64,000 nt of DNA from the NCBI RefSeq assembly GCF_029227915.1, contig NC_079877.1, positions 12,273,351 to 12,337,350 on the forward strand, read 5' to 3'. Within the stretch, counting starts at the first letter, position 1, and each line of letters begins with the position of its first letter. Shown one piece after another: positions 1 through 12,973 of the stretch. A program made the translations under genes and the position numbers. The notes beneath the pieces were generated by a model. That model worked only from the letters and a program-made list of their open reading frames with translations, searched no databases and was not told the origin of the DNA. This DNA comes from Hydractinia symbiolongicarpus. Lineage: Eukaryota > Cnidaria > Hydrozoa > Anthoathecata > Hydractiniidae.

Positions 1-129
1 TTCGTCACCAAGCGGGTGTATATAATCTTTTTATGATAATGTTAAAGATATCAAGATAGGGAAGAATAAAAGTAACTTCATCGTTAATGTTGTTGTTTAC
101 GCCAATCTCATAGCAGAGGATGTGCTAAC

Positions 130-960
130 CTCCTCCCTTTAAAATCCTATAAGCGTATTTGCTACTTGTGTAACTACTAAAGTTGTAATTGTGGCAACCA
201 ACCATTTCCTTTTATCCAACCTATTTTCTAGGTATAAAAACAAACCTTTAAATCTTCAGTATCATGATATTTGATTTTTACGCATGCATAAATGTTGTTT
301 CGGCAAGTTCAAGAACAAACTTAAAAACGTGGCACGTACCTTCCAATAATGAAGATGTTTGCATCCATTTTTGGTTTGAGGGAAGGGGTGGGATGGGTAG
401 ACTAATATTGATTTTACTCTTTTGGCCCGCTTTATCCTTATATGAAGCCTAAATAAATACCCTATATTGGCGTAGTTATATTAGATAAGTTGCGTACAGC
501 GTAGTCTGTGTTACTTGTGGTAAAAATATCCCTTTCAAATTGCAGATGGTAGCTAAGCGCACAATTCCCGGTTGCTGCACGTGTCCATATACTATTTCTA
601 CAATCATTATGTTTGTAGAATGTTACTTTTTAGATTTTGCGTGACAAAACTAAATATATTATATAGATATTAAACTTTTTCAAATAAAAATGCGAAATAA
701 AAAATATTTCTTGTAAGTATTTTTTACATGTTACATCAATTGCCTCTCTTGCGATCATTCCATTCGTCAGGGAAAAGTAGTATGGAAAACAAACAAAAGA
801 GACGAAAGGTACAATAGTGGCTGTCTTTTGTTCTGGTACGAAGTCGAGTAAAAGTTGATAAACTAACAATTTACCAAATCCATAGAGAAACCTTTAAATT
901 TTCACTACGCTTGTGAAAAATTGTTACATTAAAAGAAACGTTTTTCATTGAGTAGCTATG
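130..960 (-). pseudogene. Alr-like pseudogene P1 (partial, runs off the window)
   Basis: Decayed exons in family order on the minus strand. The 3' part of an Ig2 exon lies from 728 up to about 945 (TNGMIAREAIDVT). The spacer exon is 340-649 (CRNSIWTRAATGNCALSYHL, then stops; the YAVCN cysteine is arginine). The transmembrane exon is 130-237 with a stop after the helix core (LVVTQVAN). Donors GTACGT at 339 and GTTAGC at 129 survive. A tail exon would lie to the left of the window. No signal or Ig1 exon belonging to it was found up to 6 kb. Confidence 0.7.
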
Positions 961-1310
961 CAAATTTGTGATAAGAAAAAGATCGATTGTACTTCCGTAA
1001 GTAATATATTTTGAACTTTATTTTGTTACTGACAGTGTGTTTATCTGCTTTTCCATAGCATTACATCAAATCAGTAAACATCAAATAGTAACAAAACGTT
1101 ATAAAATATTACACAAATCGTTTTATTTCTCCTAAGAACGTATTATGTATAATTTTAAGCTTTACAGCAAGGATAAATAGAAGTTTTTTATAGGAGGCTT
1201 CAATACCCAAATATAGATTGTTTGAGAAAGTATATTAAACTAACTTGATATATATAACATAAACTACTTTGGCTAAATCACTTACGTCAAAACCAGCAGT
1301 AAACTTTGCA
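940..1310. repeat. Duplicated flank shared with P2 (copy 1)
   Basis: It matches 54830-55160 with minor differences. The match starts at the truncated Ig2 border (TTTTCATTGAGTA). Confidence 0.7.
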
Positions 1311-2084
1311 ATGGCCGCTTATGTCAATAAGCTTCCGCGCACATTTTTGACCAAAAATCAAAATGGCAGATAATGTTGTGGTGGTCGAGTTGAAAAATAT
1401 TACAATGAATGTCGACTTATAAAACAGGTTGTTCTTTATTGATTATTATCGAAATGACGAATGATAGCCTTAGCATGTGTATTAATTTATTAGGAAATTC
1501 ACGTTTAGGATAACCAGTTGATTTTAACCTAAGACTTGTTCATCCATCTTAGTACTTCCTATAGTTGGTATTTCATCCAATTCAAATGTAACATCTAATT
1601 GAAATGTGTTGCGTATGTGTGTCAGTTTTTCGTGCTCGCGCGTAGGGACATGCACGCTTCTGGCTTCCTTCATGCATAGTTCTAAACTGTATAAATAGGC
1701 TGTTCTTTTTTGACGATCGCTAGTTTTATTTTAGCCGTCACAGCTAAGTTGCCGCTTTGAAAATGTATACTGCGAATGTTAAGATTAAGAAAGAAAGGAG
1801 CTCTTATGTGAGAGGCTTATGTTAAAGGTTGTTTAACTTAAAAGTTTTAAGTTCGAATAAAGTTACGTATATATCTTACAGTTTCACGGATATTTAGCGG
1901 TCGCGTTAATATCGTTTAGTAAGTGTTTATTTGTAATTATTTTTGTTGATTTGTTACTAATTGTACATGCATTGGCGTTTGCCATGGGTGTTTGATTTTG
2001 CTGTAAATATAAAAAATTTTTACACAATCCGTTCTTTTTGTGACACTTTGATATTCTTGTGTTCTTTGCCATAGGCTACGTTGT
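1311..2084. other. No feature recognised
   Basis: AT-rich stretch with no supported gene. A minus-strand frame at 1884-2072 has no family features. Confidence 0.4.
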
Positions 2085-5000
2085 TCAGAAGTATTGTGTT
2101 CTTACAACAAAGTGCTTAAAGAAAATATTTTCAAGTTCAAGACACAACATATTTAACTTTATATTTAAGGGAAACTTAAGTTCTAATGGTTAACTTAAAA
2201 ATCGTGATTCACCTGAATTCATTTCTCTACCAAATAATCTAAACAACACACCTGCTCGTTCTTTCCCTGTCTCAGTAGGTTGATAGCTAGCGTTCTTTGG
2301 ATAAAAGTCCAATCAGTTTTCGACCTCCATTACTAAACTTCGCTATATCCCAAAGAAAAAAATTTAAAGTGTATACCTGGCTATAATTGTCTAATACATT
2401 TCTAATCAGTTCTTTTTGGGACGTTATATCATCATACCATATTCTCCTTTATAAAAAATATTTCTGAAAACAACATAAACTTTTTTTCTCGCTCGACAAC
2501 AACAGTCGTTCTACAACAACAGTTTTGTTTTTTACACTTCAGATTCGAATTATCATTCGAATTCGATAACACAAATATGGAAAATTGCACCGAATATTAA
2601 GTGAAAAATGAAACAAATTAAAAAAATTATGTCATCTTAAAATCCCCCCTGACGGTTTTCTCTTAATACCTCCTTAACGATACGTTGCATGGCTATAATA
2701 CTTACTGAGTTTCAGTATTTATCCATTAGGCACCTGTATGTCAAATGTTTAGGTCCTACGCCTGCCAGAGCCTTTGATATTGGCTATTACTCTAAACTAC
2801 CCCTAAAAATGACACCCTTATAACTGAGAAAAAATAATAACTCTTGTTAGGATTAACTTTAAAACTTGAAACTTTCAACACAACTTTGAAGAAGAATCAT
2901 TTTGAATAATTGGGACACGTGATTAATCTGATTTCCCAATTTTGTCGGATCTTTCCCGAAAGTCGGAAAAACCCGGATTTTCGGGCAATTTTTGGCTCGT
3001 TTTATGCAATCCACGTAAAAAGCGGAAAATATGTTAAGTAACTTTTATTTAGCTTTCAGAAACTTCAAACAGAATGCAAAAATTCCTCTGGAACAAAAGT
3101 AATTAAATTTTATGCAGATAGTAGCATTTTTAACAAATTTCAAACTTCTGATGACGTCACAGAAAATGTGCTGACGCAACCAAAAACTTATTCTCGCTAT
3201 ATTGTTCCTCTTATGATGTAATATAAGTGTGCCAAGTTTGACTCAATTTGAACAACACTATGAAAAGTTATTGAGACGCGGCGGAATAATTTTTTCCGAG
3301 TTTTGGGTAAAATCCGACAAAATCGGGAAATCGGATTAGTGACGTGTCCAAATTATTCACAATGATTCTTCTTGATGAAACAATGTCATGTTGCAAGTTT
3401 CAAGTTCTAAGGATAATCTTAACAGGAGTTGTTATATTTTCCCCATTATAAGGATTTCATAGAGATTTTTAGGGGTAGTTTCGAGTAATGGCCAATATCA
3501 AAACGTCTGAAAGGTATGGGACCTAAAAATTTAGCATGCAGGTGTCTAATCTATATAATAATACGCTTGTGTGAGTAGCCATGTGAGTCCACGACAGGCA
3601 CAGTACGGGTCACTATGACGTGGCGTTACGCTAAAATTTACCAAGTTAAAAAAAACGCAAATCAGGGGGTTACTATATAATCATTTAGTTCTTCTTTCTT
3701 ATTACCTTAAAAAATAAATCTCTATTTTACTGAAAGCTTTATTTTATTGAAAATAATTTTTTTTTTATTCTTAAACATTTTTATTTTGTTTTGTTTTTAT
3801 TTTAAAAGCCCAACGCTGTTGTTTTTGGGGTTTTATTACCGCAAGCAAGTCAGTCCGAGGACGCAAACATAAGATATTTTAATGGCAGCCTCACAGTACT
3901 GTGCATGTCTAACTACCATGTTATGTTTCTAGGATGTGTTTCTTAAATTTATTATACTAGAATTGTTGAATTTAGGTTTTGATTAGACGATAGCAAATAT
4001 GGCTACTTTGGGTATTTTAAAATTTTTTGGCTACCTTTGTGCTATGATGGTCCTCAGACAAAAAAGTACAGCAACATCACTCCAATTAAAATAAGTTCTC
4101 CAAACTATATTTTATCAGAAAAAAATTACCTGCTATTCCTAGTTTGGGTAGAACTTGAAATATCGTATTCGATTTCGTTGCAACCACAATTCCAAGACTA
4201 ATCCAGGTTGTCTTTTTCAGCCATGTGTCACCGCAGCTTATCGCAAAAGGAACTTGCTATTTTGGGCTTTCATTCATCCAGCATGGTTTATTTCTCTAAA
4301 AAAGCTGACCAAGCTCCCCCCTTTTTTCCACTGGGCCTAAAATTTTATGTTTTTCAAAGATATTCTTCGCTGTGTTCCGCATCCCTTGAGCGCCAGAAGC
4401 CATTATGGAATTCGGCAACCACGCGAAATTTCAGAAAAACCGGCGCATGAGCACACTTTCTTTTCATCGACAAATGGCCGTGAACGGAGTCGTTTTAAAT
4501 ATAATAATTTAATTTTACACCTGGATTAATGTCCACGCCGTATCTAACGAAAACAAGTTGTTTATCAACTGCAACAGAAAAGCGGAGCGAAAAAGGTTGT
4601 CTGTTTTTCAAAGTAATCCTGGAAAAGGTTTTTTGAAACATTGTTTACTTATCATGAGGTGTTTACTTATCATTTGTTTTTCTATATTTTCCATTTTTGT
4701 GTTCTGGGACCGAGGTTGCTTCCTTTTATAGAAATTCTATCAGATTCGAATATGAATGTAATTCGAATCTGAAATGTAAAAAACAAACTGTTGTGTTGTT
4801 GTCAAACGAAGTTGGTGTTGTAGTTAGAAATTTTTCTAACGTTCGATGATTTAACATCACAAAGAGAACTGATTGGAAATGTTTCAGGCAATTGTATGCA
4901 TCTTCAATTCGTTCTCTTTGGGATGAAACGAAGTTTAGTATTCATAGTAAAAAAATGATTGGAGTTTTATTAGGAGAACGCTAGCAAGCTACCTAGTGAA

Positions 5001-5180
5001 AAGAAAAAGAAAAGCAGGTTCGTTGTTTAGATTATTTAGTAAAGAAATGAACTTGGGTGCATAACGAGTTTCTAGCCGTTTCTTTCAAAGCTAAATTCTC
5101 CGTAAATATTAACTTTGTTGTTGTGTCTTGAGCCGGAAAATATTTTCTTTAAGCACTTATTTTGTAAGTACATACTCTGA
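2085..5180. repeat. Large inverted-repeat element with nested insertions
   Basis: The left arm (about 2085-2590) and right arm (about 4725-5180) are imperfect inverted copies. Examples are AAGTGCTTAAAGAAAATATT against AATATTTTCTTTAAGCACTT, and TCAGATTCGAAT against ATTCGAATCTGA. The interior includes a second, smaller foldback (2640-3560) and a Helitron 5' end at about 3546 (TCTATATAATAATACGC). No transposase was recognised. The + strand frames at 4155-4529 are unsupported. Confidence 0.6.
2640..3560. repeat. Foldback MITE related to the 52.5-kb element
   Basis: 2690-2960 and 3310-3560 are inverted copies of each other: TTCGAGTAATGGCCAATATC at 3480 is mirrored as GATATTGGC-x-ATTACTC at 2777. 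The 3000-3290 spacer matches 52550-52860 in reverse. The TTAA ends of the relative at 52503-53214 are not preserved. Confidence 0.65.
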
Positions 5181-6189
5181 AAAATGGGTCAGAAGTTTGA
5201 ATATCCTAAAAATATGTCTAAGCTTAATAGTTTGCTATAAATATGAAAGTGAAAAAAGTTCAGAACATCGAGGCTGAAATTATAACCCACTATTCTTATA
5301 CAGCGTGTATATCCTAGACAAGAATTTGCATAAACATGTAAAAAGTAATTTTTCCGTTGTTACTGTTTTTAACACTACAGATTGTGTGATTCAGTATTGA
5401 TGTCGTTATAAAAAACCTAAACCTAAAACCTAAAGTTAAATCAATGTTTAGATCTGTTACGTTACGATCGTTTGAAATATAATCGATTCTTAAATTCGAA
5501 AACGCTGTATTGTTATCTTCTTTGATTTTATGCGTGATTTCCTTAACTATAAGTTTGGGTCTGTTCTTTTAATATTTTGGATTGAGATATTTCCATAGAT
5601 ATACAACATACTAAATAATTCAAGTTTTTATATTTCTCTTTGTGTTTTCAACTATTAATTTCTTGTATTTTGAGTATAACTTTGGAAGGTTTGCCGTTTG
5701 CAATAGACTAAACAGCTGATTTTGTATGACTTTGAAAAATGTTGGATTTTTTCAATGTTTGGTATCCTTTTTTCCCCTGGTGTATTTCTGGAATGGCTTT
5801 TTTTGGACATATGTTTTTGTTGCACATGCTTATATTTTTAGACGATTTCTTTCAGCGGTTATAAACATAAAATAAGGCGGATTGTGAGCAACCTCGATCC
5901 CGGGGCGTTTTTCTCTTTTTGCCATCCCGTTATAAAAGAGACAAAGAGCGCGGCGTCGAGGTTAAAATGTGAGTTTTGAAAATTCAAATTACTGAGTTCT
6001 ATGTTTTTATTTGGCACCCTGAAAAGAACTCAATAAAAGATTCAGTGGATTCTTCCACAGGAATTCGGCTAGTAGATAAATATTGAAACTCAGTAAGTAT
6101 CATAGATATGTAACAAAGCAGTCAGGAGTTATTAAAAAAAACCGTCAGCGGCCGGGGGGCGGAATCCGTCCCCCCCGACCGAATAGCGT
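5181..6189. other. Intergenic; contains a MITE end fragment at about 6080-6170
   Basis: No gene was seen. 6085-6150 matches the right end of the 52.5-kb TTAA element (AGTAAGTATCATAG, then AGGAGTTATTAAAAAAAA and CCGTCAG), followed by a G/C palindrome and CCGAATAG. Confidence 0.45.
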
Positions 6190-7257
6190 TGCCCAGTTGA
6201 CCTTCTCTAATTCGAATCCCGAGGGGAAAAAGGTTTTGTCCGAATTATAGAGAGATTCGAATAGTTAAAGTCTCTCTTGTTCGAATTTTCAGGTTTGAAG
6301 GCTGAAAATTCGAATTAGACAAAGATATCGGAATTTTTCAAAAATTGAAAAAAATAATAAAAGTAAAATGTAATCAAGAATGAACAATTTTTCTTTGATT
6401 CTTTCTTTCTTTTTCTACCGTCCAAGATCTAGTACAAACTAGTTGCTGAAAAAGTGTTCGATTTACATAGTTTCCTCTTAGTTAGATTTTTTAAATCAAA
6501 CATTTTGTTCAATTTGTGACGTATTGAAAGTGTGCTAAGCCTGTGAAAAGTTATTGATGGGTGGCGTAACCCTTCCCCCTTCTCGGATATAATAAGTTCA
6601 AAAAACCCCGGATCGATTAGGATAAAATTGACAGGTGTATACGGGAATTATAGCCAATATTGCAAATGTTACCTATATTTGCAAAAGTTTATGCGGCAAA
6701 TTCTTTTTAAAGCAGATTATGTTTTCTGTTTTTTCTCATACCTTGTCGATAAAATATCTGTATTAGGTTCTTCTGATTTCTTGAACATTTCGCGAATATC
6801 TTAGTAGCAATGATAATCTCGTTTTAGAGCCAATTTAAGGACCGTCATAATCTTAATAATTAGAATTAACTTTAAAAAAGTGCTAGAATTGCAAAAAGAA
6901 ATATTTCCAAGAAATCCAAGAATGGTCAATACGCGAAAAAAAAAGGCTTTGCGAAATATCTGAAACAGATCAATTTGAGGTTACGCCATACATAGAAAAT
7001 GTAGCAGTAACTTTAAAATAGTCAAACTAGGCTATAATGACAATAAGACGTCCATATATCTTTTTAGAGTTACGTTAACTCTTCTGATGATAATATATTT
7101 ATTCTCTTCTTGCATCACGAAGATCAGTAAAATTGGACAGGAATCGGTGCCTTTGTTGACGAAAAGGACGTAAAATTTGTTTAAAAAAGACGTGGAAATG
7201 TGCTTCTACAGAAAAACACAGTGTGCTAAAATTGTTTTGACCTTTTTTCTGTTCCAA
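6190..7257. repeat. Segmental duplicate of 15539-16600 (3' flank of receptor unit)
   Basis: This is a long near-collinear match to the 3' flank of unit C. Shared text includes CCAGTTGACxTTCTCTAATT, TACGGGAATTATAGCCAATA and TTGAGGTTACGCCATACAT. It ends at TTCTGTTCCAATT, where the C copy enters the tail exon. Confidence 0.85.
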
Positions 7258-8140
7258 TTAGCAATCATTAGCGAACCTTTTTGTGGACTTTTTTATATGA
7301 GAAAACCTTTTGACATGTAAATAAAATGTGACTACAAAATTTTAAGAAAATTATAAATTATGATAAGTGATTTAAGTGTACTTAGACCTTCTACGTGTTA
7401 TAGATTGTGCGACCTTGATTCCTCGTAGACTAATTAAAATTAATTTAATTTAAAAAAAAGTCAAATTTAATGACATCAATGGGATACAAATGAAATCATA
7501 TCTAACATTTTGCTTCTATAACGATCTAAACCTAAAAAGATCCATTTTTCCGGGAAACAATAACGCTTATTTTATTAAGCTTGGTACATACGTTAGGGTG
7601 GTTAGGGTGAGGACAAAATATTTGATAGCATTGAGATTCATTTATAAATTCACACGCAACTGTGAAACCAAGATCAATGACTTACTTCCAAGAAAAAAAT
7701 CTGAAACTGTCATACTTTTGTTGTTTTTAAACCACATATTTTATATTTACAATAACGACTTTTGTTAAAAAAATCATTAGCTGTCATATTTTATTCCTAT
7801 TAAAACCTAAGTTTAATTTTTTGGTTATCTAGATTGAGAAGTATCTTAGTTTCCACTCCCCATAGTTTGCTATTAAACACTCTTCTTATGTTAATCATCG
7901 TTTGTACAAATACCACACCCTTGGTAACCGACTCATGTATTTCAACCGTTTGACTGTAAACAAAAGCATAAAATTAAATCTTTAATGCATAAAAAGCCAA
8001 GTAAAGGGTAACCCAGCAGCAATAGTAAAATCCTATTAGCAGCTAATTTACTTTCCGGATAATCCATACCTAGTTAGTACTAAGACAATTACGTATTAAT
8101 CAGGCATAATTTTTTTAACAGATGAAGGGGCTTATAACAT
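7258..8140. repeat. Segmental duplicate of 17925-18790 (intron 2 of receptor unit)
   Basis: It resumes the match to unit C at ATCATTAGCG, immediately after the exon block. Open frames inside it (for example 7490-7768 and its counterpart 18256-18480) run through duplicated intron and are not genes. Confidence 0.85.
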
Positions 8141-10087
8141 AAAATATTTAAAGGATTTACGAGTTGCAGCTAGAATTTTCACCTTTTAAACCTTATTAAC
8201 AGCGTGTCTTTTTTGTACTGTATAGCCCTTAAAAGAGGAACAAAGTAAATTTTACCTATGCATAGAAAAAAACGTGTCCTACTTGTAGAAAGTCATAATA
8301 CAAACACATACAAGGTAAATATGACACGCAATATCGCACATGTCTGAAATAAACCATTCTCCCAGTTTGCCAACAAACACTTTTAAAAGTTCACGAAACA
8401 TGCCACCGTCCAAATAATGCAGTGAACCCTCCATGGTACATCAAGTTCACAACTTTTTTTGTCCTAACAGGTCTCAATGGAGTTAGAAATAGTCTCACAA
8501 AGGTTAATTATTGCATATCCCTGTTATATCGAAAGATGTGGCTGTTAGTACTTCTAGGGAACAATTTTTAAAATATTGCCAGTTACTTCAAAAGTATTTC
8601 CAGTATTAAAAGTAAGTTGATATGTCACCTTACAATTTACAGTATCCTCTGTCTTCCAATCCACATGGACACAATTATCTTGATGGTAATAGCTATGGCA
8701 GTTTCACCTAATGGTTTAACTAAATGATTATATGCCATCTAACAGGCAATGATGTTTTTTAAAAATTTAATAAATCGATACACAAATTTTTTTAACATGT
8801 TTGGTATACTACAAAAAATGTTTATTTATACGTAGATGATAAACAGCATAATGAACAAAACAGTGACTCACAATTATATCAAGTTATTACAATTCCAATT
8901 ATGTGACCGTAATTTGTCCTAGTTAATGCTTTTGTTGTATATGTCTATTGGTAAGTTCTTGTGATATTTTCTTTCAAAGCAGAACTGGCTAAAGATTGCC
9001 ACAAACATCTTGTTTTAAAGTCAATTCTGTTACTCCATTCATGCTGTCGCTTTCAGATATATTTGCACCACAAAAAAGAGGACCCCCTTCATCAAGTATG
9101 TAGCAGGTTACACCATTCACATACTTATTATAACCAAAAAACTTTCATTATTAATGGACGTAATAAACAAAAGAGTTTGAAGGATATAAAAACCACATGT
9201 TACTTGCTAGGTTGATACCATAAATGATTAATGCATGTAAAGTAGTTAAAATTTATTAACAAAATTATCATTGATAGCGCAGCGTACTATCAATTCAATA
9301 ATTTATAGTGACACTTGCTGATTTTGTTGAGAAGAAGTGGCTTATCATAGCAAAAAACTTGGTTGTAAAAACTGTACTTCAGGAGGATAATTCTTTTAAT
9401 TTTTTTGCAAAATGCTATAGCCAAATGTTATCATAAACTTGAATTCCTAATAAGCTTTAGGACTTGCAACTTTAGGAAGAGGAGCAAAACTCATAAAAGG
9501 CTACTTAATTTTAATAATTTTGATGGCAACAGAAAGTCTCCATAACATGAATAAATATTTCCTAAGAACTTATTGTGATCATTCGGTAAAACTTTCCTCC
9601 CTGATTAAAGTATTGCAAGATCATACCCATCTGTTAGATATATTGAAAATGAGGGATTTTTGTTTGTGGTGCCTACAGGCATTTTAATTTAGGTGTTAAA
9701 GAGATAATTAAATATTTAAGCAGCAAGATGATCCTTTGTTTCTTTGTGATGGAAAACAGGTGCCACATTGTTCATTCTTATTTCTCCAAATTTAAACAAA
9801 ATGTGACGATATCAGGTCTATACTTTTTGTAGCATGTAGTCCCTAATTTTACGGGTTCATAAACCTTTGATCAAGATCCAGTTTTGTTTGATTTAATGTA
9901 TAATAGCTTTCTACTTCTTGAAGGGCTTAGCTTGTTATAGACATAAAACAGAAATAAATTAAACCTGGAATATAGACTTTAAAATTTCGCTGTCATTGCA
10001 AAGTTATTTGTTACTTTAAAAAAGCCTGCAACCAGGAATTGGAATAATAAATTACACATTTTGGAAAATAAAAAAACTGTAACTCAC
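8141..10087. other. Remaining intron 2 of unit D
   Basis: Non-coding AT-rich sequence. 8200-9810 is absent from unit C. 8340-8420 and 33240-33600 (unit B) share ACAAACACTT/CACCGTCCAAATA phrases, so it is ancestral intron rather than an insertion. Confidence 0.5.
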
Positions 10088-11010
10088 CTACAACTTCTTT
10101 TATAACCACTGTTGAATTTTTTGGATAATATTCTGGTGCCTTGTAGAATACAACTTTCAAATTAAAAGACTTCTTTTCATTGAACTGGGTTTTCTTGATA
10201 GATAGTGTATATATACCATTTGTCAAGCTTCCAGATAATCGATTACCAAACCTTTTTTTACCAGAAATTGTGAGGGTTGATGTTAATTTGATTATTTGAA
10301 CATTGGTTGATCCAAGAACAAACACCTCTACTCCAAATACTTGTTCTCCAGCAACAGGGACAACTCTCCATTGCAATTGAGCAGTTTGATTAACTGGAAC
10401 TTCTAAATTAGTTTTGACAGCTTTAACTGTACCACATATCACTAAAAGAAGTAAGATTATACATAGTCATGAATAATGATCAATTTTCGTTCCAAAAACA
10501 ATGCAAAAATATCTTTAAAATTTGCATTTTAAAATTCACGTTCTCAGAGCTCTTAAAATATAATTATATATATACAAAACATGAGTTCTTAAATAAAGAG
10601 TAGAACAACTAACCACAAACAACTATAATATTATGCTTGCAGGCATGAAAAACAAGCCCCTGCTATTTTACATTGTGACAATGCAGGCCATTTCTCGAAT
10701 AATACTATGCCAGAGCTACAAAAAGGACCCGCTAAAAAATTATAAGTGCTATGATGTGCGAAAAATCGCATTCGTAAGCAAAATTTACAAGTGCGATGTG
10801 AATATATGCAAGTGTGATTCACACTTAACTGTTTTTTGTTTACTGCAACGTTTTATGTTACTTAAGCTGTACAGAAATGAATTTTGTAAAACGTATTAAC
10901 CACCAGTGCAAGGTTGAACAATGTTAAACGTGATGATGTGTTGGCAGATTTGCTATACGTTTTTTGCATTTACTATATTCATAGACATTTTTGATTTCTT
11001 TTTCCCCTTT

Positions 11011-11080
11011 TAAAAATATTTTTTAAACTTTATTCAACATGTTTCTTCTTAAAAATATTTTTTAAACTTTATTCAACATA
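11011..11080 (+). repeat. 39-bp tandem repeat, 2 copies
   Basis: TAAAAATATTTTTTAAACTT with the following TATTCAACAT occurs twice, 39 bp apart. Confidence 0.8.
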
Positions 11081-11987
11081 TTTTTTCTTTGGTACTACAA
11101 CACGAAAACATTTAATATTCTCAATACTTTTTTAACAAATCAATCACAAACAAATGAATGTTACGTAATCAGCGTAATAGCCTTTTTCATCGCCCTTATA
11201 TATTATAGAAAAGAAAAAAATCATGAGTGCGATAAAAAGCACTCATAAATTATCTTATGAGTGTGAAATTGAATTACGGAATGCAAAGCAAAAATTTTTC
11301 ACCTATAGTTTTCCTTGTGTTCTTCATAGGAAATTTAACTTACGTTGAAAACAAAAAGAATAAAAAAATGTCAAAATTTTATCCAAGATCGCTGTATATA
11401 ATTCCGTGTATAAAAATTATGGTCTGAAGATATCTGAAAGTACGTTTTTGTATGATTTTAAGACATGAAATCTCTCCACATTTTGAAATTTTGTAGGTTT
11501 TCTTAAATAGTTCATGCTTGCAAGGTCCTGGAATCAAGAAACTGCTAAAATTACAATTTTTTTATTACCACATTTTATTTTCCATTTTTTTGACAACTCA
11601 CAATCAGTTTGTGTTACAACTGGCTGAAACATTATAGTTAGTCTAATAATTTATGCATGTTATGTAAAAGTCAGATCTCTGAATCCTCTCTTAAGTAAAA
11701 ATTTTATTGATTTAAGAGCTATAAAATAGCATAACTTTTCTTAATTTAATTTTTTTTACTTCTATTTTGCCACTTACGTTGTATGAGCTCATGATTGTTG
11801 CTGCTTATTTCTGTCAGACTGAAGGTCTGGGGATTATATCTTATGTGGTTACCCTTCCTCATTTGGAAGAATAAAAATTGTCATGTGTTTCCATTAGTTC
11901 TGGAGTGTTTAAAGTTCTAATTAGAGCTACAATATTTTTTGAAATTTAAAGGGTAAAAGCTTACTTGATTTTGATTTTCAGTATGAA

Positions 11988-12024
11988 TACCGTCATTGTC
12001 TAGCCCAACTAGACAATGACGGTA
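11988..12024. repeat. Perfect 16-bp inverted repeat, 5-bp loop
   Basis: TACCGTCATTGTCTAG is followed by CCCAA and its exact reverse complement CTAGACAATGACGGTA. Confidence 0.9.
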
Positions 12025-12973
12025 TGTGGAGATCCATGGAATTTAGGATCTTCGCCGATCTTGTTATGGGACAGATCTTATTAAGGATATTATATCCATT
12101 TCTGGAGATTGTTTCCATAATCAGAGAGATTTTTTATAGAAAAATCAACCAGACGGAAAGAAAGAGTCACCTTATTATAGTTGTCTTGAAAGAGCCCAAA
12201 ATGGAGTTTTCATATAAAACAAGTGCAGATGTAGAGGTGCATATTTTACATGGTTAACCCCACAAATATTGAGGGATATGCATTGTCCAAGTTTATCAAT
12301 AACAAAATCTCATCTGAGCAAAAAATCGCTTGGAAAAGGTTAGGGGTATTATAATATGGATATTATAACAACATGGCAGCATAAACTTGGCACGAGTGAA
12401 GTTTTGTGAAATTGACTGTTACAATTATCTGTTACAATTTTTGACCAAAGTTTTTGAAAAATCGTTCACGTTATTTAAAAAGTTATGATAACGATAGGGT
12501 AACAATTGTTAAACATAAATTTTATGGCTTGCACGTTTAAGTCCCTCATTGGTTGTGGCATTTAGTTGGTGCAATGGCGAACAAAAAACATATGTTGTTG
12601 GAATTCAATTGCTAACAACTGCTTGTCACTATTAAAGAAGTATATGCATATTTCTTCAACTGATTTTATGGCTTGTTATTGGAACTTTGAACCTTGCTAT
12701 AGATGAGTTTCAATGTTTATGTTTTCACGGGATTGTCTTGCACATTTGGAAAAAAAATCAGAAAAATTGGGGCAAAAAATGCAGACCTTAGGTGAAGAAA
12801 AATCAAAACATGATTAAAAAACTTTTGTACTCTGGCCACTAGCATCTTTTCACTGATATATGATCAAAATCTGAAGTACATGCAACCTATATCCTAATTT
12901 CAAGATCAAAAGATGCCTCCACCTGAGAATAAAGTTTGAAATTAACTGATCCACGGCTTATCACCTGCATTAT

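Larger units (their letters stand above)
10442..12973. other. Intron 1 of unit D, distal part
   Basis: No gene was seen. It holds a two-copy 39-bp tandem repeat at 11011-11080 (TAAAAATATTTTTTAAAC and on) and a perfect 16-bp hairpin at 11988-12024. Short open frames at 10633-10899 and 12024-12257 have no recognisable family features. Confidence 0.45.

Noticed and set aside
4155-4529. Overlapping plus-strand frames inside the 2.1-5.2 kb element
   Set aside because: No domain, three frames open at once, and located in a non-coding inverted-repeat element.
7490-7768. 92-codon frame and its relative at 18256-18480
   Set aside because: Both lie in duplicated intron 2 sequence and diverge in frame and length. 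The shared protein similarity is just DNA similarity.
10633-10899. 88-codon frame with several cysteines (KCDVNICKCDS)
   Set aside because: An isolated frame in intron 1 of unit D with no counterpart in the other units and an overlapping frame on the other strand. The cysteines come from a TGCGA/TGTGA-rich stretch.
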